Shown: one piece after another, positions 44,141-52,477 of the stretch
Numbering within the stretch: the first letter of the stretch is position 1
How the letters are laid out: every line of letters begins with the position of its first letter
Assembly: GCF_014268815.2 (NCBI RefSeq)
Contig: NZ_JABWRE020000001.1
Span: 1,803,001-1,867,000 of the forward strand
Origin: Pseudomonas urmiensis
Lineage (GTDB): Bacteria; Pseudomonadota; Gammaproteobacteria; Pseudomonadales; Pseudomonadaceae
Reading direction: 5' to 3'
Length of the DNA stretch: 64,000 nt
The notes under the pieces: model-generated
Database searches by the model: none
Seen by the model: the letters and a program-made list of their open reading frames with translations, nothing else
Told to the model about the DNA's origin: nothing
Position numbers and translations under genes: made by a program

Positions 44141-45153
44141 GGGCGCCCCCTGCGGCTGACCAGAATCAACGCGAACACCGGCGCGCCAATCAGCGCCGTG
44201 ACCACGCCCACCGGGATCACCTGGCCGCTGATCAGCGTGCGCGAAAGGATATCGGCGCTGATCAGAAACAGCGCCCCGCCCAGGGCACTGGCTGGCAGCA
44301 GGCGGCTATGCCCGGGGCCAAGCAGCAGGCGCAGGGCATGCGGGATGACCAGCCCGACAAAGCCGATGGCGCCGACGATCGACACCATCACTGCGGTCAC
44401 CAGTGCTGCGCAGCTGATCAGCAGCAATTGCGTGCGCCGGACCGGGACGCCCAGCGAGGCAGCCGAGTCGGCGCCGAAGGTGAACGCGTCCAAGGCGCGC
44501 CGATGCCACAAGCACACCGCCAGCCCCAGCAGGGCGACTGGCAACGCCAGCCACACCGAAGGCCAGCGCACACCGCTTAAGTTGCCCAGCAGCCAGAACA
44601 GAATGCCCCGCGCCTGTTCAGCGGTTGCCGACTTGGTAATGAGAAATGCCGTCAGCGCGCTGAACAGCTGCGAGCCTGCGATACCGGCAAGAATCACCTG
44701 GGCGTTGCTGCTAGTGGGGCCACTGGCACGCGACAGCAGCAAGACCAGGCCAAAGGCGGCGAGGGCGCCGATAAAGGCGCCACCGGACATCGTCAGCGCC
44801 GCACCGCCCAGACCGAGCAGGCCGACTGCCACCGCGCCGGTCGAGGCCCCGGCCGACAGACCCAGCAAATAGGGTTCGGCCAGCGGGTTGCGCAGCAATG
44901 CCTGGAGGATCACCCCGCAGGTTGCCAGCCCGGCGCCGCACGCCGCGGCGACCAGGGTGCGGGTGAGGCGATAGTTCCAGATGATGCCGGCATCGATCGG
45001 GTCGACCGGGTAGCCGGCGCTCCACAACTGGTTGGCCAGCACCTGATAGACCACGCTTGGCGACAATGGCGTCTCACCGATGGCGATGCCCGCCAACAGG
45101 GCCGCGACCAGCGCGGCCAGGGCCAGGGCGGTGTAGGGCAGCAGGCGGATCAT
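44137..45153 (-). CDS. FecCD-family ABC permease
   Basis: A 338-residue inner-membrane permease with about ten helices. It contains the FecCD stretches RLTRTLVAAACGAGLATCGVILQALLRNPLAEPYLLG and GFVGLVIPHALRLLLGPGHSRLLPASAL. These permeases import cobalamin, haem or iron-siderophores as homodimers. It overlaps the genes on either side by 4 bases, so the whole cluster is translationally coupled. Confidence 0.93.
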   Translation of the reverse strand: MIRLLPYTALALAALVAALLAGIAIGETPLSPSVVYQVLANQLWSAGYPVDPIDAGIIWNYRLTRTLVAAACGAGLATCGVILQALLRNPLAEPYLLGLSAGASTGAVAVGLLGLGGAALTMSGGAFIGALAAFGLVLLLSRASGPTSSNAQVILAGIAGSQLFSALTAFLITKSATAEQARGILFWLLGNLSGVRWPSVWLALPVALLGLAVCLWHRRALDAFTFGADSAASLGVPVRRTQLLLISCAALVTAVMVSIVGAIGFVGLVIPHALRLLLGPGHSRLLPASALGGALFLISADILSRTLISGQVIPVGVVTALIGAPVFALILVSRRGRP

Positions 45154-46163
45154 GGTTGCGCGGCTTTACCGGAGGCGAAGGCGCTAGACAGGGTTTCCAG
45201 GCCACGGAACAGGCGAATACCGGCCTGCATGGCGTCGGCGTCGAGAACGACGATCCGCCCTTGCTTGACCGCATCCATGTTCTGCGTGACCGGGTCGTTG
45301 CGCAAGAACTCCAGTTTTTTCTGGTAGTCATCGGCTGGGAAGCGGCGACGGTCCATGCGCGCGATGATCAGCCAGGTCGGGTTGGCCTTGGCCAGGGTTT
45401 CCCAGCCGACCGTGGGCCACTCTTCGGTGGACTCGACCACATTGCGCACACCCAGGGTTTGCAGCATGAAGTCGGCCACGCCTTGGCGACCGGCGACGTA
45501 CGGGTCGATATCCAGGTCGGCACTGGAGAACCAGAACAGCGCCGAGGTGTGCGACAGGTCCTTGCCGGCCAACTGCTGCTTGGCGTTGTCCAGGCGCGCC
45601 TTGAGTTCGGCATTCAGTGCGCTGCCGCGCGCTTGCACGTCGAAGATCTCGGCCAGCTGGCTGACGCTCTTGTAGATGCTGTCGATCTGGAACGGTTGCA
45701 GGCGGGTGCCGTCGGCGCCGACCAGGTTGTCCTTGCCTTCGCAATCGGAGGGCAACAGGTAGGTGGGAATGTTCAGCTCGGCAAATTGCTCACGGGTGCC
45801 GACCACGCCCTGGGCGCCGACCATCCACTCGAATTGTACCGCCACCAGTTGCGGGCGCTTGCCGACCACGGCCTCGAAGCTTGGGTCGTTGTCAGCCAGG
45901 CGCTCGACCTTGTCGTTCTGCGCTTTGTACTCAGGCAGGACATTGTTGAACCACAGCGAAGTGCCGGCCAATTTTTCGCCCAAGCCCAATGCGTAGAGCA
46001 TCTCGGTGCCCGCCTGGCCGATGGTCACGGCACGCTCGGGGGCCTGGGCAAAGGTCTGCGGTGCGCCACAGTTGTCGACCGTCAACGGGTAGTGGGTGGC
46101 GGCGGCTTGGGCCAGGCCGGTCAGACTCAGGCCGGCGAGCAGGGCGGCGAAACGAGGCAGCAT
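45150..46163 (-). CDS. ABC binding protein, cobalamin/siderophore (BtuF/FepB) type
   Basis: The 337-residue protein has a signal peptide (FAALLAGLSLTGLAQA). The two-lobed FecB/PeripBP_2 fold opens with APERAVTIGQAGTEMLYALGLGEKLAG and has the long inter-lobe helix. AGGAG lies 11 bases before the ATG. It is the first gene after a cobalamin riboswitch, so its ligand is probably a corrinoid, or cobalt complexed to one. That is inference from the regulator, not from the binding site. Confidence 0.88.
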   Translation of the reverse strand: MLPRFAALLAGLSLTGLAQAAATHYPLTVDNCGAPQTFAQAPERAVTIGQAGTEMLYALGLGEKLAGTSLWFNNVLPEYKAQNDKVERLADNDPSFEAVVGKRPQLVAVQFEWMVGAQGVVGTREQFAELNIPTYLLPSDCEGKDNLVGADGTRLQPFQIDSIYKSVSQLAEIFDVQARGSALNAELKARLDNAKQQLAGKDLSHTSALFWFSSADLDIDPYVAGRQGVADFMLQTLGVRNVVESTEEWPTVGWETLAKANPTWLIIARMDRRRFPADDYQKKLEFLRNDPVTQNMDAVKQGRIVVLDADAMQAGIRLFRGLETLSSAFASGKAAQP

Positions 46164-46300
46164 GATGGGGCGATCTCCTATCGAACAGTTCACGGAATGA
46201 ACGCACGGACAGGCATCGCCGAGCCCGTTGCGCAAGGCAACAGGCCACACCCTGGCAAGGGTGGAGATGACCATCCCGGACACCCCGCCGGTTGGAATAT

Positions 46301-46470
46301 GTAGGCCGGCAGGTCTCCTGACTGGTGCGTCTGCGCCCGGCTCCAGCCTTCCCGGATCAGCGGATCCAGTGGCATCGATGGAGCGGGCTCGGCACCTACA
46401 GTTGCGGGGGCAGTTCCAGTTGGCCTGCATGAGGGCAGGCCGGGGATTCCCTATTATTTCCGTGGTGGAA
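46301..46470 (-). promoter_or_regulatory. Cobalamin riboswitch upstream of the ABC operon
   Basis: On the minus strand the conserved pieces appear in order: GGGAATCCCCGGCC, GCCCCCGCAACTGT (B12-box region), CCACTGG, GGGAAGGC, and finally CAGTCAGGAGACCTGCCGG. This matches the AdoCbl-type aptamer. About 140 nt separate it from the binding-protein ATG, room for an expression platform. High cobalamin should switch the operon off. Confidence 0.9.
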
Positions 46471-46518
46471 ACCGGCGGGCGGCATGGTAGACCATCAGGC
46501 CGCCGGGTGAAACGCTTT

Positions 46519-47685
46519 TCACAGGTACTTGAGCCAGGCGATGTCGCGCCGGCGCGCCTTGAGCCGGGCGAACCAGCGCACTGGCAAGTACAGCGAGACC
46601 GCCAGCAGCAGCGCTGCCAGCCACACCGCGCCGATGCTGTCGAAGCCGAAGTAATCGCCGTGGTTCAGGCCAAACAGGGCCACGCTGGCCAGGTACAGCA
46701 GCTTGAGCACGTACAGGTGCAGCAGGTAGAAGAACATCGGTGCGGCGCCGAACACCGCCAGGACACTGATCCAGCGTGCCTGCCCGGCGCGCTCGAAACC
46801 ACGCAACAGCAGCAGGCCGGCGCCCAGGGTCAGGGTCAGGAACAACAGCGACGGTGGGTACTTGGTGATGTTGAAGAAGCTCATCAGCGTTTGCGTCAGC
46901 GTCGGGTAGCTGCTCCACGGCGCTTCGCCATAGCCGTTGAGCATGCGCAGCACGAGAAAGCCCAGCAGGGCCAACGCACCGACCAGCAACAACCGGTGCT
47001 GACGCTCGCCAGCATCGCTGGCGCGGGTGAACCATGGGCCCAGGCCATAGCCGAGGGCGATTACCCCGATCCACGGCAGAACCGGGTACGAGGTGCGCAG
47101 GCGCAGGCTGTCAGAGAACTCCAGCCAGCCGCGGTCATGCAGGATCGCCCACGGCACATGCATCCACGACCCTGGCGCGAAGTGCAGGCCGTCGAGCAGG
47201 TTGTGCCCGGCGACGATCGCCGCGCCCAGGGCGATCAGGGCAGGGCGTGGCAGCCAGACCAGCAGCGACAGGGCGATCATGCTCACGCCAATGGCCCAGA
47301 TCACCTGCATGTAGATCACGCTGGGTGGCAGCTGGAAGGTCCAGGCGAAGTTGACCAGGGTGAACTCCAGCACCACCAGGAACAGCCCACGCTTGAACAG
47401 GAACGCCGAGACATCGCCCCGGCCCTGGTATTTTTCGCCATACAGCCAGGCGGAAAGACCGGTCAGCAGGACGAACACCGGCGCGCACAGGTGAGCCAAG
47501 GTCCGGCTGAAGAACAGCGACGGGTCGGTGGCGTCGATGGCCATGGGGTCGCTGACCTGGCGATGCAGGAAGAAGGTTTCACGCACGTGATCCAGGAGCA
47601 TGAACACGATTACCAGGCCGCGCAGGGCATCGATGCTTTGCAGGCGCTGGGTGAGCAGGGTGGGGGTGGCGCTGGCGCTTGTCAT
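46519..47685 (-). CDS. DUF1624 / HGSNAT-like membrane protein
   Basis: The 388-residue inner-membrane protein has about ten helices. It opens with QSIDALRGLVIVFMLLDHVRETF, the mark of the DUF1624/heparan-alpha-glucosaminide acetyltransferase-like acyltransferases. The ending (SLYLPVRWFARLKARR) is typical. These may move acyl groups across the membrane, but no bacterial role is firmly known to me. It lies between the two riboswitches on the same strand, with its own promoter region holding a Zur-like box. No clear ribosome site precedes the ATG. Confidence 0.82.
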   Translation of the reverse strand: MTSASATPTLLTQRLQSIDALRGLVIVFMLLDHVRETFFLHRQVSDPMAIDATDPSLFFSRTLAHLCAPVFVLLTGLSAWLYGEKYQGRGDVSAFLFKRGLFLVVLEFTLVNFAWTFQLPPSVIYMQVIWAIGVSMIALSLLVWLPRPALIALGAAIVAGHNLLDGLHFAPGSWMHVPWAILHDRGWLEFSDSLRLRTSYPVLPWIGVIALGYGLGPWFTRASDAGERQHRLLLVGALALLGFLVLRMLNGYGEAPWSSYPTLTQTLMSFFNITKYPPSLLFLTLTLGAGLLLLRGFERAGQARWISVLAVFGAAPMFFYLLHLYVLKLLYLASVALFGLNHGDYFGFDSIGAVWLAALLLAVSLYLPVRWFARLKARRRDIAWLKYL

Positions 47686-47718
47686 GGGAGGGGTCGCAGG
47701 CAGGAATGGATATCAAAT

Positions 47719-47741
47719 GAAACGTTATCTTATAACTATTT
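47719..47741. promoter_or_regulatory. Zur-like box upstream of the DUF1624 gene
   Basis: GAAACGTTATCTTATAACTATTT matches the gammaproteobacterial Zur consensus GAAATGTTATANTATAACATTTC at about 17 of 22 defined bases, including both GTTAT/ATAAC arms. It overlaps AT-rich promoter-like sequence 34 bp before the DUF1624 ATG. Confidence 0.5.
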
Positions 47742-47800
47742 GGTTTGAGAGTGATAGGATTTTTGTGCGGGTCTGGTGTTGGTGAGATGCGACAGGCGCT

Positions 47801-47865
47801 ATCGCGGGCAAGCCTGCTCCTACAGGGCCAACGGCACCCTCTGTAGGAGCGGGCTTGCCCGCGAT
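47801..47865. repeat. Inverted REP pair
   Basis: ATCGCGGGCAAGCCTGCTCCTACAG and its reverse-complement form (one mismatch) are separated by 15 bp. It lies just downstream of the TonB receptor stop and may act as terminator or mRNA stabiliser. Confidence 0.8.
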
Positions 47866-47888
47866 GACGTCAGCACTGCCTCAATCGA

Positions 47889-50015
47889 TCAAAAGCTGTA
47901 ATCCACCGTCGCAAAGTACGAGCGCGGCGCCCCCAGCAACCACTGCTCGCCACTGTACGCCGACACCACATAATCGCGGTTGAGCAGGTTGTTCAGCTGC
48001 AGCCCCAGGCGCACATCCGGCAGCACCTGCCAGCCCAGATTGGCATCGACCACGGTATACCCCGGGATGCGCTTGCTATTGGCCGTGTCGGCATACCGCG
48101 CATCGACATAACGCAGGCCAACACCAGCATCCAGCGCCTGCCCAAAGCCTTTGCTCAACCACACATTGGCACTGCGCCGTGGCACGTTGTCCGGGCGGTT
48201 GCCACTGCGGTCCACCGCCACCCCTGCGACCACTTCATCGAAGTCATCGAACTTGGCGCGCACCAGCGAGGCGTTGGCCGAGACATGCCATTGGTTGGCC
48301 AAGGCCAGTTCCACGCTGGCTTCCAGGCCGTTCGAACTTTGCTGGCCAGCCTGTTGTGGCTGGTGGGTGATCGGGTTGTCGACCAACAGTTTCTTCTTGA
48401 CGATGTGATACGCCGCCAAGGTCCACTCACCGCGGCCGTCCCAGAAGCGCTGCTTGAGGCCCAGCTCGGTTTGCTTGGACTTGGTCAGGTCGTAGTCCAT
48501 CTGCGTCGGGCTGAGGCTGACCAGGTTGTTCACGCCGTCCTCGCTGGTGGAGTACTGGCCATACAGCGACAGGTCGTCGGTGACGGCGAACACCAAGCCT
48601 GCGCGCCAGTTGCCGCCATTGAGGCTGCGGTCGCTGCGGCTGCCATCGAGCAGGTTGTCGCGGTCGATGTGGTTCTGGTCGCGGCGAATCCCGGTGACCA
48701 ACGACAGGCGCTCGGTCAGTTGGGTGCGGTTCTCGGCGAACAGGGCGAAGGTGTGGGTGGTGCTTCGGGTGCGCGGGCGCAGCGCGCTTTGGCTGTCGAA
48801 CCAGCCGGGCGCTGGGTCCCACGGGTCGATGTAGTCGCCGCCGATGTCGTTGTAGGGGGCGTTGTTGGTGAGCTTGAAGCGGATCTTGTTGTACTCGGCG
48901 CCGACCACGGTCTTGCTGGCCAGGCCGAACAGCGAGTGGTCGAAGGTGAAGCTTTGGCGATCGCCGATCTGCTCCTGGTTGTGCTTGATCTCAAGAAAAC
49001 CATTGCGCAGCAGCTGGCCTTGGGCTGCGTCCCAGTTGTAGTTCTCGGCATTGCGCCAGTGTCGACGGCTCTTGATGTAGTACAGCTGGTTGCTGGCGCT
49101 GACGTTGTCGCTGAGGGTCCACTCGGTGTTCAGGCGGGTCCACTCATCGTGGTAGCGCAGCACGTCGTTGCGCACGTTGTAGTTTTTCTTGCGCAGGCTG
49201 TCGCGGTAATGACCGTCGATCAATGGCGTGCCGAAGTAGTTCATCGGCTCGGCATCGCCGCGCTCGTGGGCGAGGGTGAAGCTCAAATCGTCCGTGGCAT
49301 CGAAGCGCAGCGCGGCGCTCAGGGCCAGGTTGCGCGAGTCGCCGCGGTCGACGTAACCGTTGCCCTGTTGTTTGTTCAGGGTCATCCGGTAGCTCAAGCG
49401 CTCGCTGAGGCTGCCGCCGCTGTCCAGGCCAAGCTGGGAGCGGTCCCAGGAGCCATAGCCCAGGCGCAGGTGATTGCGGATCTCGCCTGCGAAGGGTTTT
49501 TTCGGCATCACGTTGACCACCGCACCGGTGGCGCCTTCACCGTAGAGCACCGAGGCAGGGCCACGAATCACGTCGATACGCTCGACCATCCACGGATCGA
49601 CCGGGAAGGTCTGGGTGCCTGCGCCGGTATACAGCCGGGCACCGTCGAACAGGGTCATTACCGAGCCGTGGCCGGTAAAGCCGCGTGCCGAGAGCGCGGT
49701 GCCGCCATCGCCTGGGTTGCCGATGAAGGTGATGCCGGGCGAACGGCTGACGGCGTCTTGCACGGTGAGGTTGCTGCGTTGCTGGATCTGTTCGGCGCTG
49801 ATGCTGCTGGTGCTGGCCGGGGTTTCCAGGGCGCTCAGGCCCAGGCGTGAGCCTGCTTGGGTCGGCGTGGCCAGGTCGACGCGCGGTTCGTCGCGCACGT
49901 CGGTGATCGCTGTCGAAGGCAGGGCCAGCACTGCGCGTTGAGGTTCATCGGCCAGGGCCGGAAGGGAAACGGCCAGGCAGGCCGCCAGGGTGTGAAGCTT
50001 GCTTGTACGGGACAT
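47889..50015 (-). CDS. Cobalamin-riboswitch-controlled TonB-dependent receptor
   Basis: The 708-residue outer-membrane receptor has a signal peptide (LHTLAACLAVSLPALA). The plug contains ARGFTGHGSVMTLFDGARLYTGAGTQTF and RIDVIRGPASVLYGEGATGAVVNVM. The barrel ends in Phe (VDYSF). By sequence it belongs with siderophore-type receptors rather than short BtuB, but the cobalamin riboswitch upstream argues for a corrinoid ligand. It lacks an STN domain. GGAA precedes the ATG. The binding protein/permease/ATPase operon in this window, under a second riboswitch, could be its inner-membrane partner. Confidence 0.87.
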   Translation of the reverse strand: MSRTSKLHTLAACLAVSLPALADEPQRAVLALPSTAITDVRDEPRVDLATPTQAGSRLGLSALETPASTSSISAEQIQQRSNLTVQDAVSRSPGITFIGNPGDGGTALSARGFTGHGSVMTLFDGARLYTGAGTQTFPVDPWMVERIDVIRGPASVLYGEGATGAVVNVMPKKPFAGEIRNHLRLGYGSWDRSQLGLDSGGSLSERLSYRMTLNKQQGNGYVDRGDSRNLALSAALRFDATDDLSFTLAHERGDAEPMNYFGTPLIDGHYRDSLRKKNYNVRNDVLRYHDEWTRLNTEWTLSDNVSASNQLYYIKSRRHWRNAENYNWDAAQGQLLRNGFLEIKHNQEQIGDRQSFTFDHSLFGLASKTVVGAEYNKIRFKLTNNAPYNDIGGDYIDPWDPAPGWFDSQSALRPRTRSTTHTFALFAENRTQLTERLSLVTGIRRDQNHIDRDNLLDGSRSDRSLNGGNWRAGLVFAVTDDLSLYGQYSTSEDGVNNLVSLSPTQMDYDLTKSKQTELGLKQRFWDGRGEWTLAAYHIVKKKLLVDNPITHQPQQAGQQSSNGLEASVELALANQWHVSANASLVRAKFDDFDEVVAGVAVDRSGNRPDNVPRRSANVWLSKGFGQALDAGVGLRYVDARYADTANSKRIPGYTVVDANLGWQVLPDVRLGLQLNNLLNRDYVVSAYSGEQWLLGAPRSYFATVDYSF

Positions 50016-50137
50016 GTCGTTCCACTGCTGCAGGAAGAAATGGTTCCCGGTGGAAACAACGCAAAGACGAGCACGCACGGGCGCAGGCGCGCACGCGCAA
50101 ACCGGCCTGCGCCCGCCCACCGCGGGTTTGCCAACTG

Positions 50138-50322
50138 AAGCTTCAGGCCGGTCTCCGGGCTTGCGAGGATCAAGAAACCTTCACCTTCCCATGCATGCGC
50201 ACAGTGGTCTGTCGAAGATTTCGCTCGCTTACCGTTGCGGGGGCAGCGCCGGACTTGTCGTGAACACGACGCACCGGCTTCCCGTTTCACCCTGCGCACG
50301 GCGGCGCAGGACACCTGAAACT
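50138..50322 (-). promoter_or_regulatory. Cobalamin riboswitch upstream of the TonB receptor
   Basis: On the minus strand the conserved order is ACGGGAAGCCGGTGCG, GTCCGGCGCTGCCCCCGCAACGGTA, CCACTG, ATGGGAAGGTGAAGG and GCCCGGAGACCGGCCTGA. The final ACCGGCCTG can also pair perfectly with CAGGCCGGT at 50101-50109, giving a 9-bp alternative stem in the leader. This is a likely expression platform. Confidence 0.92.
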
Positions 50323-50494
50323 GGCGCGCATCTGACCACCGAATGCAGGGGGCGTCAACGCAGCGCAGTAGGAAATTTCTGTGATGGGACGCAGGTTTAT
50401 GAGTTTTTACTGATTTTTTTTCGAACTTTTCACATTCAGCGTGCCTCGAAGCGAGCGATTCCCATCAACATTCACGTCATGGAGACTTCCGCGA

Positions 50495-51241
50495 ATGTCC
50501 ACCCGTAATCTGCTGCGTCACTCTTGCCTGCTTGCCCTGTTGGGCGCTCCCCTGGCGGCCTCTGCCGCGCCAAGCACCGATCCACTGTTCACCTTCGGTG
50601 TGCTGGGTAGCTACGACAAGTTCAAGTATGAGGGCGGCTCGCAGTCCGAGACCGATCACCTGGGCCAGGGCGGTGTATTCGCCAACTTCGGCAACAAGAT
50701 GACCGCTGAATCCGGCTTGATCTATCAGGTTGGCGCCGAGGCCAAATATGGCAAGAAGAACGACAACAAGCTCAAGGAAGCCCAGATCGACCTCGACCTG
50801 GGTTGGCGCGCCGCGCTGGATGCGCGCAACTTCGTCGACATCACCGTCGGCGGTGGCTATGACTGGTCGCGCTTTGAGCCTGAGCTCAACGACCTGGACA
50901 CCGAGCTGACCTACAAGTCGCCGTTCGCCAAGGCTGCGCTGGGCTACAACCATCAGTTCGATGCCGCGACCCTGCGCGTTGAAGTGGGCGCACGGCACAC
51001 GATCGATGGCCGCGCCAAGCTCAAGGTGGATGATTTTGGCAGCGACACCGTCGACATGAAGGACCGCACCAATCCGTATGCCGAGGTCAGCCTGCTGATG
51101 AACCAGCAAGGCGGCATGCCGATCTATGCCGGGGTTTACTACACCCGCACCGAGTACAAGCTCGATGAGGATTCGCCGGTAGCCGATAACACCAAGCTCA
51201 AGCGCGATGAGTTTGGTGTCAAGGTAGGTCTGGCGTTCTGA
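50495..51241 (+). CDS. Outer-membrane beta-barrel protein
   Basis: The 248-residue protein has a signal peptide (RHSCLLALLGAPLAASA). Alternating beta-strand sequence follows, with aromatic girdles and a terminal Phe (VGLAF). About 8-10 strands are likely, with no recognised channel motif. It resembles OmpW- or autotransporter-like barrels of uncertain function. It is divergent from the TonB receptor leader; the gap between the riboswitch and this ATG has AT-rich promoter-like sequence. GGAG lies 10 bases before the ATG. Confidence 0.72.
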   Translation: MSTRNLLRHSCLLALLGAPLAASAAPSTDPLFTFGVLGSYDKFKYEGGSQSETDHLGQGGVFANFGNKMTAESGLIYQVGAEAKYGKKNDNKLKEAQIDLDLGWRAALDARNFVDITVGGGYDWSRFEPELNDLDTELTYKSPFAKAALGYNHQFDAATLRVEVGARHTIDGRAKLKVDDFGSDTVDMKDRTNPYAEVSLLMNQQGGMPIYAGVYYTRTEYKLDEDSPVADNTKLKRDEFGVKVGLAF

Positions 51242-51269
51242 GTTAGGCGTCAGGTAGCTGTTGCCTGCA

Positions 51270-51304
51270 CCGGCCCCTTCGCGGGCTTGCCCGCGAAGAG
51301 GCCG
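51270..51304. terminator. REP-type hairpin between convergent genes
   Basis: CCGGCCCCTTCGCGGG-CTTG-CCCGCGAAGAGGCCGG folds as a long stem with one mismatch. It is placed between the barrel-protein gene and the convergent GNAT gene, and is derived from a REP core. Confidence 0.7.
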
Positions 51305-51329
51305 GTACAGACAGCGCAAAATGCTGCTG

Positions 51330-51899
51330 TTAGCGTCCGCGCCGCCGGGACACCCGCGCCTCGATATTCTTGCGCCCGATCAACAGCGCAGGCTTCTCCA
51401 CCACCGGCTCGTCGGCCAGCCATTTGTACATCACCAAACAATCCACCAACCCCAGCCGGGCATGCCGATAGGCCTTGGGCAGGCGCCCGACCGTTTCGAA
51501 CCCCAGCGTGTGCCAGAGCGCCACGGCCACCTCGTTAGTGGCCACCACCGAGTTGAACTGCAGGGCGAGAAAACCTTCTTGGCGCGCCAACTTCTGCGAG
51601 TGCTCGCACATCAGCTTGGCCACCCCGCGCCCGCGTGCTGCCGGGCAGACCATGTAGCCGCAATTGCCCACGTGCGCGCCGGGGCCAGCGGCGTTGGCCT
51701 TGAGAAAGTACGACCCGAGCAACTCACCGTCCTGTTCTGCCACCAACGTGCGCAGGGGCAGCTCCAGCCACAACTGGCGTGCCTGTTCGGCATTCAGCTG
51801 CGGGTCGTAGGCATAGGTCTCGCGGGCTTGGACGATGCTCTGGAAAGTCGGCCAGAAGCGTTCGAAGTCTTCCGGGGTCATGGGGCGGATGTGAATCAT
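51330..51899 (-). CDS. GNAT-family N-acetyltransferase
   Basis: A 189-residue acetyltransferase. GYMVCPAARGRGVAKLMCEHSQKLARQEG is motif A with the acetyl-CoA loop (ARGRGVA). FNSVVATNEVAVALWHTLGFETVGRLP is motif B. The ATG before IHIRPMTPEDFERF has AGGAA upstream. The substrate is unknown. It is followed upstream by an AhpD-like gene on the same strand, about 80 bp apart. Confidence 0.87.
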   Translation of the reverse strand: MIHIRPMTPEDFERFWPTFQSIVQARETYAYDPQLNAEQARQLWLELPLRTLVAEQDGELLGSYFLKANAAGPGAHVGNCGYMVCPAARGRGVAKLMCEHSQKLARQEGFLALQFNSVVATNEVAVALWHTLGFETVGRLPKAYRHARLGLVDCLVMYKWLADEPVVEKPALLIGRKNIEARVSRRRGR

Positions 51900-51978
51900 G
51901 GCGGTTCCTGCGCAGGCTTGGCCGCCAAGTCTGGTGGGCGCAGCGTCGCCGCGCAAGGGCGGCGACGCTGGCTGGGGT

Positions 51979-52323
51979 TTACTCGCTGGTCTTGCCCACC
52001 GCATCCAGCGCGCGCGCCGAGTAGACCAGCGCCGCCCCTGCGTTCATCGCCACCGCCACGCCCAGCGCCTCGGCGATCTCCTCGCGGCTGGCGCCGTGCT
52101 TGACGGCCTGTTGCGAATGCACCGCGATACAGCCGTCGCAGCGGGTCGTCACGGCCACGGCCAGGGAGATCAGTTCGCGGGTCTTGGCGTCCAGGTGGTT
52201 GGTCTTGGCCCCGGCGCCGCTGGCGGTCATGTAGCCGGCCACGGTATCGGGCGACAGTTGCTTGAGATCGCCGATGCCGGCCATCAGCTGCTTACGGTAG
52301 GCGTCCCAGTCCATCATGCTCAT
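51979..52323 (-). CDS. AhpD-like carboxymuconolactone decarboxylase family protein
   Basis: A 114-residue all-helical protein. Its CMD/AhpD core LAVAVTTRCDGCIAVHSQQAVKHGAS carries the CxxC pair and the downstream His seen in peroxidase-like family members. The redox-active CDGC suggests a role in peroxide or thiol reduction. AAGGTG six bases before the ATG supports the start; a GTG three codons earlier is possible. It lies alone upstream of the GNAT gene on the same strand. Confidence 0.83.
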   Translation of the reverse strand: MSMMDWDAYRKQLMAGIGDLKQLSPDTVAGYMTASGAGAKTNHLDAKTRELISLAVAVTTRCDGCIAVHSQQAVKHGASREEIAEALGVAVAMNAGAALVYSARALDAVGKTSE

Positions 52324-52434
52324 TGTCTTCACCTTGTGGGGTTTACGGCAGGAGCTTTCAGGCTAGTCGAATGTGCGCGGCGAGGAGGGGGGAAGATGGT
52401 CGGAAAAAACTACGACTTACGAACCTGTCGACAC

Positions 52435-52462
52435 CGTGGGAGCGTCTGAGTTGGCTCCCACG
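52435..52462 (-). terminator. Terminator downstream of lpxO
   Basis: CGTGGGAGC/GCTCCCACG is a 9-base perfect stem with a 10-base loop, 15 bp past the lpxO stop in its direction of reading. A T-run is not obvious. Confidence 0.55.
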
Positions 52463-52477
52463 TTGCCCAGCAGGGGT

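Noticed and set aside
48285..49850. A 521-codon plus-strand open frame opposite the other TonB receptor
   Set aside because: It has no domain or ribosome site. High GC content makes long antisense frames common here.
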